Below are positions 35,004-44,540 of a stretch of DNA of 64,000 nucleotides, piece by piece. The stretch covers positions 334,691 to 398,690 of the forward strand of contig NW_004451510.1 in assembly GCF_000321225.1 (NCBI RefSeq), written 5' to 3'. Source of the stretch: Odobenus rosmarus divergens (taxonomy: Eukaryota; Chordata; Mammalia; Carnivora; Odobenidae). The position numbers and the translations under genes are program-made. The notes beneath the pieces were generated by a model. It was given only the letters and a program-made list of their open reading frames with translations, made no database searches and was not told where the DNA came from. Position 1 is the first letter of the stretch. Each line of letters starts with the position of its first letter.

Positions 35004-36860
35004 TATTCATTCATTCATTCAGTCAGTCAGGAAATATTTATTCAGCTCCTATTATTTTCCAGACACTTGAGATTCATTAATAGATGTCAAATAAAGATAG
35101 CTGCATTTATGGGTTCAGCATTATAGTATTACATAATAAATAAGTAAATTAGCATATTAGAAATATTATAGAAAAAATTAAAAGAAGTTTAGAGAAACCA
35201 GGAGTTTTGGAGAGAGGGATAAGTTTGCCAGGGTAGACTCCATTAAGGAAGTGATATTTTAGCAAAATCTTAAAGGAGGTCAGTGCAGTATCAATATGAA
35301 AATCTGGAAGAAGAACTTTCCTGATAGAGGGAAAGGCCCTGAGGCAGCAGCGTGACTAGCTACCATGTTTGAAGGCTAGTGAGGAGGCCAGTGCAGTTGG
35401 TCATGCTGAGCAATGGAGAAAGTGGTAGGAGACAAGATCAGAAAAGTAACAGGAGCTGGATAATGTGGAGCATGGGAAGCCATTGTAAGGACTTCGGATT
35501 TTACTTAGGGTGAAATGGGAGTCATTGCAGCGTTTTACAAAAGGACTGACATGACCTGACTTACAAAGAGTCCCTCTGGCTGCAGTGTTGCAGACAGGCT
35601 GCCAAGAATCAACTATAGTGGCAGGTTAACCAGAGAGGAAGCTATGGTAGGCAGACTTCTGAGAAAGCCCCCAATAACTCCTGCCTCCTATAAGTCACAT
35701 TTTTCATGGGATCGCCTACCCTTGAATGTGGGCTGGACCTAATGAATAGACTATGACAAAATAATGAATGTCACCTCCCAGATTAGGCTATCTTCTCTCT
35801 GGTTCTTCTCATTTGCTCTGATGAAGCAAGGTGGCATATTCTGAGCCACCCGCCAGACAGGTTCATGTGACAAAAAGCTGCAGAAGGCCTCTGCTCGTAG
35901 CCACTGAGTTGCTGAGGCCCTCAGTCCTCTACTTCACAGGAAAAGCATCCTGCCAGCCACCTCATGAATGAGCTTGGAAGTGTATCCTTCCACCTTTGTG
36001 CCATGGTATGTAGGCCCAGCCAACACCTTGAAGCCTGTAGGAGACTGGCAAGTAGAGATGTCAACTAAGCCACACCTGGATTCCTGACCTGCAGCGATAG
36101 TGAGATAATCAGTGTTGCTGTTTTAAGCCACCAAGGTTTGGGGGAAATTTGTTATCCAGCAATAGATAACGAATACAGATGTTACTGCTGTATTCCAAGT
36201 ACGAGGTGATCATGGCTTGGAATAGGATGGTAGCAGTGGAGCTGGTGAGAAGTGATGAGCTATGGCTTTGAAGGGAGAGTCAGGAGGATATGGGAAAAAG
36301 AGAGGGCCAGGAGTCATGTGCAAAGGGCTCAAGCGACATCAGTGACAGAAGGTCATGAGGTGTACATGTTCCCAGTTCCTAGGTCATCTATGAAGAAATG
36401 TGCTTGAAGGAAGCAGCTGAATTAGCTCTAAGAGGAGGGACCTGTCCTCCCCTTCACAGGGTGTGAGAGAACAGTCTTGTCAGTAAGGATAAACAGATCA
36501 CTTTGGCTTGCTGGCTCAGTGGAGGTCATAGATGTTTACAAAAAAAATTGCTAGAAAGGCCAACTGCTAACTCCTGACGACGTTATGGGAGGCTGAGTAT
36601 GAGTGCAATCTCTCTAACGGTAAGAAAGTGGAGCACAAAATTTATTTTTAAGATGGAAGAAATAACAGGTTTTTCCAGTGGCAATGTTCAAGTAGAGGGG
36701 GAAAATCTGATGCAAAAAGAGAGAATTGCTGGAACAAATTCCACAAGTAAGGGATCTGCTACATGAGTTTGGTTTTAGATAGGCACACACAGCATTTCAT
36801 CATTCTGTCTACATGGTCTCTCCTGGTAAAGCAGGAGCAAGAAAATCAAACTGAATGCCT
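35004..36860 (-). mobile_element. Long L2 copy, antisense, split by an LTR
   Basis: The plus strand follows L2 in antisense for about 1.3 kb excluding the LTR: 'attcattcattcagtcagtcaggaaatatttattcagctcc' at 35007, 'aagtgatattttagcaaaatcttaaaggagg', 'gaaaggccctgaggcagcag', 'agccattgtaaggacttcggattttactt', then after the LTR 'ctgctgtattcc..gatcatggcttggaataggatggtagcagtggagctggtgagaagtg' and 'ttatttttaagatggaagaaataacagg..agtagagggggaaaatctgatgc'. It is one of the longest L2 remnants in the window. Confidence 0.85.
35645..36178 (+). mobile_element. MaLR/ERVL-type LTR inside L2
   Basis: Starts 'tggtaggcagacttctgagaaagcccccaataactcctg' and ends 'gttttaagccaccaaggtttgggggaaatttgttatccagcaatagataacgaataca'. 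It belongs to the same LTR family as 11469-12197. L2 text resumes on the right. I could not see a convincing 5-bp target repeat. Confidence 0.85.
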
Positions 36861-37169
36861 CCATTAGACTGTGGCATGCAGAACACCCACCTTGTCCAAA
36901 AGAGTCACTTTCTAGACACCCCAAGTTCTGGCCAATTGTTGACAGCTCAGGAATGTGGACCCAGAGTTGCCAGGTCTTTCAATTTTCAAAAGCAGCCTGT
37001 AACCCTGCTTTTATGTGAGAGCTTCCAATTTTTAAATGCTCACAACTAATCCAGAATTTAAAAAAAAAAAAGCACTCCGCAGGTCAGAGCACATTAGCGG
37101 GTTGAACTGAATTGTGGTCTTTGCCCTAGGTAATCACATGCAGGTTCACTATTTTAATTAACATTTCTT
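36861..37169. other. Short unassigned stretch
   Basis: No gene or named repeat. A short A-run is at 37060-37071. Confidence 0.35.
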
Positions 37170-37431
37170 CTACACAGTAGCTGGAGTGAGTTTTTAAAAT
37201 ACAAATCTGATTTGTATCACTACCCTGCTAAAAATCCTTAAGTGCCTTTCTTTTGCACACTGGACCAAGTTTTGCACAGTGGATAAAGTTATAACTCTAT
37301 AAAGCAGCTTTTCCCCATGATTGTGCCTGAGCTAACTTCCTCAGCCTCGGCTCCTGCCATTCTGCTCTTGGACTTGGTGCCTGCCCCACACCCCTCCCCC
37401 CATGCCACTTGGAGACCTACTTTTTGTTATG
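37170..37431 (+). mobile_element. L2 LINE segment
   Basis: 'ctaccctgctaaaaatccttaagtgcctttc' to 'cctcggctcctgccattctgctcttggacttggtgcc' and 'ccatgccacttggagacc' keep the order of the internal L2 3' region. The carnivore L1 at 37432 interrupts it. Confidence 0.6.
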
Positions 37432-38043
37432 AACCCCCTTTTTAAATTTAAATTCAATTAGCTAACATATAGTACATCATTAGTTTTTGATGTAGTGTTC
37501 AGTAATTCATTAGTTGTGTATAACACCCAGTGCTCATCACATTACATACCATCCTTAATGCCCATCACCCAGTTACCCCACCCCCCCACCCATCTCCCTT
37601 TCAACCCTCAATTTGTTTCCCAGAGACAAGAGTCTCTCATGGTTTGTCTCCCTCTCTGATTTCTTCCCTTTCAGTTTTCCTTCCTTTCTCCTATGATCTT
37701 CTGTGCTATTTCTTATATTCCACTTATGAGTGAAACCATATCATAATTGTCTTTCTCTGATTGACTTATTTCACTTAGCATAATACCCTCCAGTTCCATC
37801 CATGTCGATGCAAACAGCATGTATTCATCCTTTGTGATGACTGCGTAATGTTCCATTGTATATATATGAACCACATCTTCTTTATCCATCCGTTAAAGGA
37901 CATCTCGGCCCCTTCCACAGTTTGGCCACTGTGGACATTGCTGCTATGAACATTGGGGTGCAGGTGTAAAGGTAATATTTGTATCTTTGTGGTAAATACC
38001 CAGTGGTGCAATTGCTGGGTTGTAGGGTAGCTCTATTTTTAAC
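37432..38043 (-). mobile_element. 5'-truncated carnivore L1 3' end
   Basis: On the minus strand the copy starts at the ORF2 C-terminal part ('aatagagctaccctac') and runs through the 3' UTR to 'gtactatatgttagctaattgaatttaaattta'. The 3' UTR differs from the plus-strand L1 at 32224-34290, so two L1 subfamilies are represented. The reading includes the typical tail-end ORF2 block of about 45 codons, with a frameshift near 37975. The boundaries have only weak candidate repeats (AAAGGG-like), so no TSD is claimed. Confidence 0.93.
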
Positions 38044-38400
38044 CCTTTCTATGTTTTCTTCATACCTCGTATTTCCTCCAATAGCATGAATATCTTCTAC
38101 TACATTTGCCTTCATGATTCTGATACCTTTGGGGGTAGGGACATTTTCCATCTTATCCACTGGGTCTAGTTTCATGACTATTATGTGGCAGACAGTAAGC
38201 AAATAAATGATAGAATTTGGTGCTATCCGTATCTTGACACCAATGGTTTCTCCTATGCTCTTTACAGCCATTCTCCAATTATCTCTGGATACCTGGATGT
38301 CTATGTGCCCACCAAATTCAAAATGCCCTCTCTTCTTATTTTTCTTCTCAACTGATGACAACAAAATTCACTCAGTTATATGGGCCACAGAACTGAAGTG
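38044..38400 (-). other. Unidentified open-frame segment, minus strand
   Basis: A minus-strand frame of 160 codons begins at 38364. About its first 107 codons (38364-38044) lie outside the L1; the remainder runs into the L1 ORF2 tail. The first part has a mixed composition that looks protein-like, including a stretch around GHIDIQVSRDNW and another around VPTPKGIRIMKANVVEDIHA, but I do not recognise the family. It could be a processed pseudogene piece, an unlabelled repeat, or a chance frame. It is broken on the right by the L1 insertion. Confidence 0.3.
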
Positions 38401-38539
38401 TCTCTGAGTCCCACATCAGATATCACCAGATTCTGCTGGATATTTCTTGGCCACCTCTTAAGTTAAGCTGTTGTTTTCTTTCTCATTACTATTGTTTTAG
38501 ATAAGACCCTCTTATCTCTCAGCTGTGCAAATTCTGTAT

Positions 38540-39165
38540 CCTCAGAAAATATCTCTCTGTGTCTATCATCTGCTCATCTCGGCATCAACTCACAACCCTG
38601 CTGGCAAACCCACTCCTACTTTCTTCTGCTTCAAATGCTTTGCTGACACCTCAGAGGCATTTAGGCCTAGTTCAAATGCTGTAAGAGGTTCCTGACATTC
38701 AACTCTTACCTATTCGTGACCTACCTTAGCTTACATTTCCTATTATCTCCCACCACAATGATCCATCTTATACATTATGCTCTAAAAATATCGAGCCTCT
38801 TATAGTAACCTAAACCTAAAATTTCTATATCATGTCTTAAATGCATTTACCCATACTGTTATTTTTACCAACATTCTGTTTCATCTCTCCAGAGACTGTT
38901 ATTCATCTTCTGAATTCAGCTCAAATGTCCCCCGATCCAGGAATCACTTTTTAATATTTCCCTATAAGAGTTACTCACTTCCTATGAGCTGCCTTGGATG
39001 TTTATTTATATTTCTATTGTACTTATAAATCCGTTTCTTCCTCTAGGCTATGAGGTCTTAGGAACAGAGCCTGGGTTTTACTCATCTCTGTTGTACCACA
39101 AACAAGCACAGAACCTGATGCACGGTGATTGTTTATAGACAGTGTTTCATTGAATGGTGGCCATT
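38540..39165 (+). mobile_element. L2 LINE 3' segment
   Basis: The right part is the clearer one: 'gaattcagctcaaatgtcccccgatccaggaatcactttttaatatttccctataag', 'gagctgccttggatgtttatttatatttctattgtactta', 'tcttcctctaggctatgaggtcttaggaacagagcctgggtttt' and 'agcacagaacctgatgcacggtgattg' are collinear with L2 on the plus strand. The left part (38540-38680) is less certain. Confidence 0.65.
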
Positions 39166-39700
39166 CTTTATCACATGCAGCTCAAATATACCATTGGTTC
39201 AGAGAACACTAAATAGTCCCATTTGTATTTAAAGCATTTACCAAAATGTTTAGGTTTTAACGTACAAGGAAATAGAAAGTATCCTGTTGCCCTGATCTTG
39301 AAGTCAATAAGCATTTATCTGCTCGTGTCTGCTGCGGAGTAACCAGGGGAGTCGAAGCAAAATTGTGAGGAAATTGAGGTTGCCTTTGGTATCTTGCCTG
39401 CTTCCCTTCCAGTGTTCATTCTGAAATGTTTTACCTTTTTTCTCCCTTTACCCCCAACATGCTTATTCTCTTTTCTATTCCCAAGGCACTTCATTTTCAG
39501 TCTCCAACAGAATCAGAAATTTTGATCAGCAATAATCCTTAGAGTAAATTGAGAATCTTTTTTGAACTCTTAGTCTAAAAGGAATGAATCCATTGGTGAG
39601 AACAAAAGGACAGGATGTTTGCTTGAAATTGAGTCTATTCCAGAAAATGTATGATATATGTTCCATGTCACTGAGACAGGGAAACTGAAGGACTCCATAC
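39166..39700. other. Unassigned non-coding stretch
   Basis: No gene or named repeat. Confidence 0.35.
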
Positions 39701-39739
39701 AAATCTGCTTTTTGCTTCTTTTCCTGCTTCTATTCTTGC

Positions 39740-40240
39740 TAGGACCTGCACCCCCACCCTACTTTACACATGCCTTGTAAGGCAAATAGCATATGTACTC
39801 CTTGTGAGAGACAAGGAATTAATGATTCTCTAGAATAGATAACATCTAAGGAAGGACCAGGTGAGGATGACAGGAAGAAGCTATCATATGTGAATTCCAG
39901 GCCACCTGAGCTAGACATCTCTATATCAAGTCCCCCTGGCTCCAAGGAATAACACCTGGGTCCTCATCTTCATTCTAACTGGTTAGAATGCCTGAGAGGA
40001 TCATCATCCTCAATAAAAAAACCCAGACCCTGAACAAAGACAGGACCCCCTCTTTTCCTTTCCAAGTCTTCCAGATGCTCTGAGTATCTCTCTCTTCTAT
40101 ATATCTTGAATAAACTCTGCTTTCACCGCTTGCTGGCTTGCATTTGATTTTTATCCTGCATGAAGCCAAGAATCCTCTTGGCTGGTCCTGTGAGACTCCT
40201 GCCTGGGTCCTCAGACCCAGCCTCCCAGCATCATAGCCAG
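39740..40240 (+). mobile_element. Candidate ERV-type LTR
   Basis: A TATA-like 'caataaaaaaacccagacc' near 40010 is followed about 100 bases later by an 'aataaactctgctttcaccgcttgctgg' polyadenylation/U5-like section and a C-rich end. This order resembles gammaretrovirus-type solo LTRs. There is no internal viral region nearby and the ends are not defined by a target repeat. Confidence 0.4.
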
Positions 40241-40340
40241 AGATGACTTTACTTCACACTTCATTTTATGGATGAGAAAGGCAAAGCCCTCAGACACTGC
40301 CCAAAGCTGCACTACTTAGTGGTTCCAGGACAATCTTCCA
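40241..40340 (-). mobile_element. Possible MIR fragment
   Basis: 'tttatggatgagaaaggcaaagccctcagacactgcccaaagctgcactacttagtggttcc' resembles antisense MIR text. Confidence 0.4.
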
Positions 40341-41089
40341 TGCTGCCATTCACAAATTGTCATAAGGAATTAGGCATGTAAGAGCAAATAGTTTTTCTAC
40401 TACATTTCCAGAGGGAACTGTTGACATTGGAATACTATAGGGGACTTAGAAGAATAAATCTCAGCTGATAAAATTCTGAACACAGGTGAGTAAATATTAC
40501 ATGATATTTAATTATAGGCATAATATTGAATCATGAATGCCACTTGGCATATAGAAGAAAACAACTTCCTATAATTTTTCTGTTCAGAATCTCAGAGGGA
40601 CTAAAAGATGAGCACACAAACCCAGTTCTTGTTTTCATGTGAATGAATTTGTGATGACACATTATAGGAAATACCTATTGTCACTAGCATAGATCTGGGA
40701 GGTTTCTTCTTTCCTTTAGATGAACAACAAATATGGCGGGCATACTTTGGAGAAGATAGCAATGGCATCTTCTTGTACAGCTGAGGCCTCATATGCTACC
40801 AATGAAGAGTAAAAAGGCTGGCAAGATTTTGGGAGTTGTGGCTAATCAACAGGCCTGGCCTTGCTAATTGTAGTGAGTGTCAAACTGCAAATTTTGCAGT
40901 TTGACCTGCAAACTGGTGCAGTTTGCACCAGTTTCCTGTCTGGGAACTGCACACACTGTCTCATAATTAGCAGTAACAGCATTAATAATCTTCTGAAAAA
41001 CACCTTCCCCCAGCTCTTTGTTTTTCTGTTTAATTTCTATAGCTCTTTTCCCCAGGTTTTCTCTCTGGAGTTGGAGTTAGGAAGCTAAA
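40341..41089. other. Unassigned, contains paired hairpins
   Basis: No gene or named repeat. The two adjacent perfect inverted repeats at 40879-40905 and 40910-40934 are listed separately. Confidence 0.4.
40879..40934. repeat. Two adjacent perfect short hairpins
   Basis: The first hairpin has 13-bp arms (GTCAAACTGCAAA and TTTGCAGTTTGAC) around a single T, at 40879-40905. The second has 11-bp arms (AAACTGGTGCA and TGCACCAGTTT) around GTT, at 40910-40934. Only 4 bases separate them. The arms of both contain related CTGCAAA/TTTGCA words, so they probably arose in one event such as template switching. A role in an RNA structure is possible but nothing else supports one. Confidence 0.9.
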
Positions 41090-41094
41090 TGATA

Positions 41095-41270
41095 AACCTT
41101 GAATACTAATTTGATGCTAGGCACTGTGAAACACATATTACTTCATTTTGTTATTAAACAAGCTACAATAAAGCCCACACTCCCATCTACAGATATGGAG
41201 ACTGAGGCAGAGAGAGTTTAATAAATAATTTGTTAAAGGTCATAACAACTAGTAAGCACATTGCCACATA
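41095..41270 (-). mobile_element. MIR-like SINE
   Basis: 'atgctaggcactgtgaaacac..catttt..acagatatggagactgaggcagagagagttt..gttaaaggtcataacaactagtaag' is the reverse of MIR, well ordered. It is followed directly by a Can-SINE. Confidence 0.7.
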
Positions 41271-41288
41271 TTTCACAAACATTTTTTT

Positions 41289-41497
41289 CTTTTCCTTTTT
41301 TTAGAGATTTATTTATTTTAGAGAGAGAGAGATAGCTAAACCAGAGGGAGGGGTAGAGGAAGAGGGAGATTCCCAAGCAGGCTCCCCACTGAGAATGGAG
41401 CCTGCCCGACATGGGCCTCGATCCCAGGACCCTGAGATCATGACCTGAGCTGAAATCAAGAGTCAACACTTAACCAACTGAACCACCCAGGTTCCCC
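41289..41497 (-). mobile_element. Older Can-SINE
   Basis: Minus-strand element with head 'gaaccacccaggttcccc' in plus-strand reading, the older body ('atcaagagtcaacacttaaccaact') and a GA-rich tail side. Flanking repeats AAACATTTTTTT (41277-41288) and AAGCATTTTTTT (41498-41509) are nearly identical. A 78-codon minus-strand frame is the usual SINE reading. Confidence 0.93.
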
Positions 41498-41511
41498 AAG
41501 CATTTTTTTTT

Positions 41512-42850
41512 CTTCTTAATTTGGAGATACAGGTGTGCAGCAGGTAGAAACTTCATTTCCCAAACTCAGGTGTGCAAGAAGCATAATTCCCATTTTTTAT
41601 ACAGAACACAATTTCCACTATAAATCCTCCATCTGACCAGTTGATAGATACTTTAGCTCAGTCAGTTCTAGATTCCTCCTCTTTGCCCTTTCCTCATAGC
41701 AGTAGAAATTTATTTTGGTCAATTCTTTCTCTCTCGCCCAATTTCTTGGAATGGTGTCTAAGTTCTGGTGGGCTTGTATAGTAATGTCAGTGCTAGCCAG
41801 GAAGCACACAGCCTGGGCCATCAGCTCTCCAAGCTGGCACACACTAAGATGGCTCCATTCCTGCCTGTCATTGGGTGCTGATCCAGGCAGGTCCTTCCTG
41901 AGTTGGTCTTAATAACCAGGCTCAACCCCAATAGCCAGGTTCTTAGATCTAGCACTCTCCTCTTTCACTCTCAGAACCTTTTTGGGATTTGTAATCATTC
42001 TCTAAATCCAGGCTACACTGTGATTAGGAAAGTTGTTTTGACCACCTATGGTTCTCCCTTTATTGTTTCCATGTTCCTCTTGGATGCTCCCATACTTCAA
42101 CTGTGCCTACGTTACACTGAGCAGTGGGCAGCTGCTGAGGCTGTCAGCACCATGTGCCTGGACAGTCACTTCTATCCAGACATCTTGCTATTAACCTGGG
42201 CTTGGTCTGTGAAAGCGAGCATAAGTTTCTCCTGCACTGGAATCTCCAAAATTACCTAAGGTTTCTTGCATATCTCTATACCCCAAACTGATGCCAGAAA
42301 GGGGCAGGTTCCAGCCCAACCCATATTTCCATGATTTGCCTTGCCTTTCCACCCCTTGTTAATTCTTTCAAACCTCTCTTCCACCTCACCAGGGTGGTTT
42401 TAGTTTGGGGAGGGTAGTGTATCCTGATTCTTATTCTCAGAAAGTCCATCTTTTGTCCTGGGAACCTGGACAAATTCTGCTGTATATTTTACACATATTT
42501 TTTTCTCTTGAAAATCTAGACTTTTGAAAGAAAAAAATGTAATGTACTTCTTTATTTTATCTGTTAATATTTCCACCCTTCCTTGAGGCAGTGTCCATAG
42601 ACGTCTCTAAACATCTGCATGAAGAAGAGAAGGATCATGAAGTATTAAGAAATCTGTAAGATGGGAAGCACATTGGTCAATTTTTCAAAACTATTATTCC
42701 ACCACATTCCAACATAGAGGAATTAGCTATAAAGAGTCAAGATTGTACTGTGGTGGAAATGGAAGAGAACACAGGCATTATAGCACAAGTGAAATGAAAG
42801 TAGATTCTAGAAAATGATCAACAGTATAATGTAAACCTAAAGAAGCATCC
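41512..42850. other. Unassigned non-coding stretch
   Basis: The longest frame is 118 codons at 41903-42259 on the plus strand. It has no recognised domain and overlaps no splice-like context that I can defend. The area might hold an unlabelled LTR or DNA element, but I cannot show it. Confidence 0.35.
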
Positions 42851-43060
42851 TGTTTTGGGTCAGGCTCACTGCTCTGTACTTTTAAAAAATTCCCTTTTAT
42901 CCTCTTCACAAATCTACTGGACAGGTTTCATTACCTCCATTTTGCAGATGATGAAAATTGATGTTTAGAGGGATAAAATGACTTGTACAAACTCACCCCA
43001 CATAATATGTTCCAGAGTTAGAAAGGACTAGAAGCACAGATACCTGTCATGTACAAATTC
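42850..43060 (-). mobile_element. MIR-like SINE
   Basis: 'ttacctccattttgcagatgatgaaaattgatgtttagagggataaaatgacttgtacaaactcacc..ttccagagttagaaa' follows MIR in reverse order. Confidence 0.65.
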
Positions 43061-43119
43061 TTCCAAAAAATAAGAATAAAAGGAAAATTATCCCTTTCTT
43101 TTTAAGACGCTAGAATTCC

Positions 43120-44540
43120 AAAACTGGATGAGGATTATAAAAGAAAGAAAATTATCAGCTCACTTCACTTATGATAATAAAGGAAAAAATTTTAAATAAA
43201 ATATTAATTGAAGCAAATAAGGTATTAAAAATGCATCATGATCAATTAGGGCTTATTCAAGGAGTGGAAAGAAAGTTTAGCATTAGAAGATCTAATTTTC
43301 TTAATCACTCTGGGGTTGGGATCACAGTGAGGTGTGTGTGGCATCTAGGGTGGACTATTTAAGTGGGCATGCACTCTCAGGCTGAGAGCCTCCTGTGTTT
43401 TGTGCCCTATGCTCCTAGCTTGTCTTCTTTAGTCCTGGTTCTGATGCCCATGTTTGGGATTGAAGAAAAAAATTCACATCTACCATATAAACAGCATTAA
43501 ACCTCAACCAATTTATATGAGAGACTTTCAGAAAATGACGATGAAAAGGTAGCTATTTTTCATCCATAAAAGCTATACATCCAAAACTTAGACAAACATC
43601 ATATAAGAGAGGAACTTTAGATGTATTTTCTTCTAAAATCCAAAAAAAGATGAAGACCCCTTGTATCACCATTACTCTTCAACATGGTTTTGAAGAGTCT
43701 GTCCAATTAATACTAAATGTTGTAAGCATAGGAAGAGGAAAGACAAAACTATTGTTTGCAGATGACTTAGTCATCTACATAGAACCCTGCAAAATCAAGA
43801 AATTATTAGAATCAATAAAAGAGTTAGCAAAGTTGCAGAAGATAAACAGAGACGGATAGTGTTCTCTTCACAGTAATAATCCATGAGAAATAATCAACAA
43901 AAATAAGACACCATTCTCAATGCATTACAATATTTAGGAACTAACTTAACAAAGACAACCATAGAAAGGAAATTTGTACGTTCCATTGTAGGACATTGAT
44001 AAGGAATTTTAATAAACTGAGAGGTATATATTGTTTATATTTACAAAGATCTAACACTGTAAAGATGTCAATTCTCCCAAAATTGGTTTTATAAATTCAG
44101 TAAAATTCCAGCAAGGTATTTTTAGAAAAAATGACAAGCTCATTTTAAAATTCATATGGAAGAATTGAGGTGTAGCCAATTTGAAAAATAAGAACAAAGA
44201 ATAAGGGCTTGAGTAATCAAAGTCTTTGAGAGAGTGTGGTGGGAAAGGATTTTATAAATAAACACTGGTCCCTCTTTCACAAATCATAAGGCAATGATTT
44301 ATGAACTTGACTAATCAAAATTACTACTACAGCAAGTTTATGTTTAGTGCAGGACACAATAAACAAAGTTGACAGACAGATGTCATACTGGAAGATGGTA
44401 TTTGCAAAAAAAAAAAAAAATAGCAGTTGTTAGTCCAAATATTTCAAGAATGTTCTAAGCAACAGGAGGAAGGATAAAAAGGCCAGTAGAAATGTGAGCA
44501 AAGGACTGGAATCAGCAATTACCCAAAGGGTCAATAAAGA
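43120..44540 (+). mobile_element. Ancient L1 ORF2 segment
   Basis: Collinear with old L1 ORF2: 'gctcacttcacttatgataataaaggaaaaaattttaaataaaatatta' near 43159, the RT motif region reading LFADDLVIYIE near 43755-43790 (here FADD is kept), 'cagaagataaacagagac', 'cattacaatatttaggaactaac' and a C-terminal part near 44040-44400. A 69-codon frame at 43650-43859 is the only block still open. About 160 bases near 43303-43462 do not match the element. Confidence 0.75.
43303..43462. other. Foreign segment inside the L1
   Basis: Between L1 text ending 'ctaattttcttaatcac' and resuming after 'gaagaaaaaaattcacatct' lies about 160 bp of distinct sequence, more GC-rich than its host, containing 'ggactatttaagtgggc' (TATA-like) and ending in a short A-run. 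The family is unknown. It could be a small retroposed RNA or a fragment of an LTR. Confidence 0.45.
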
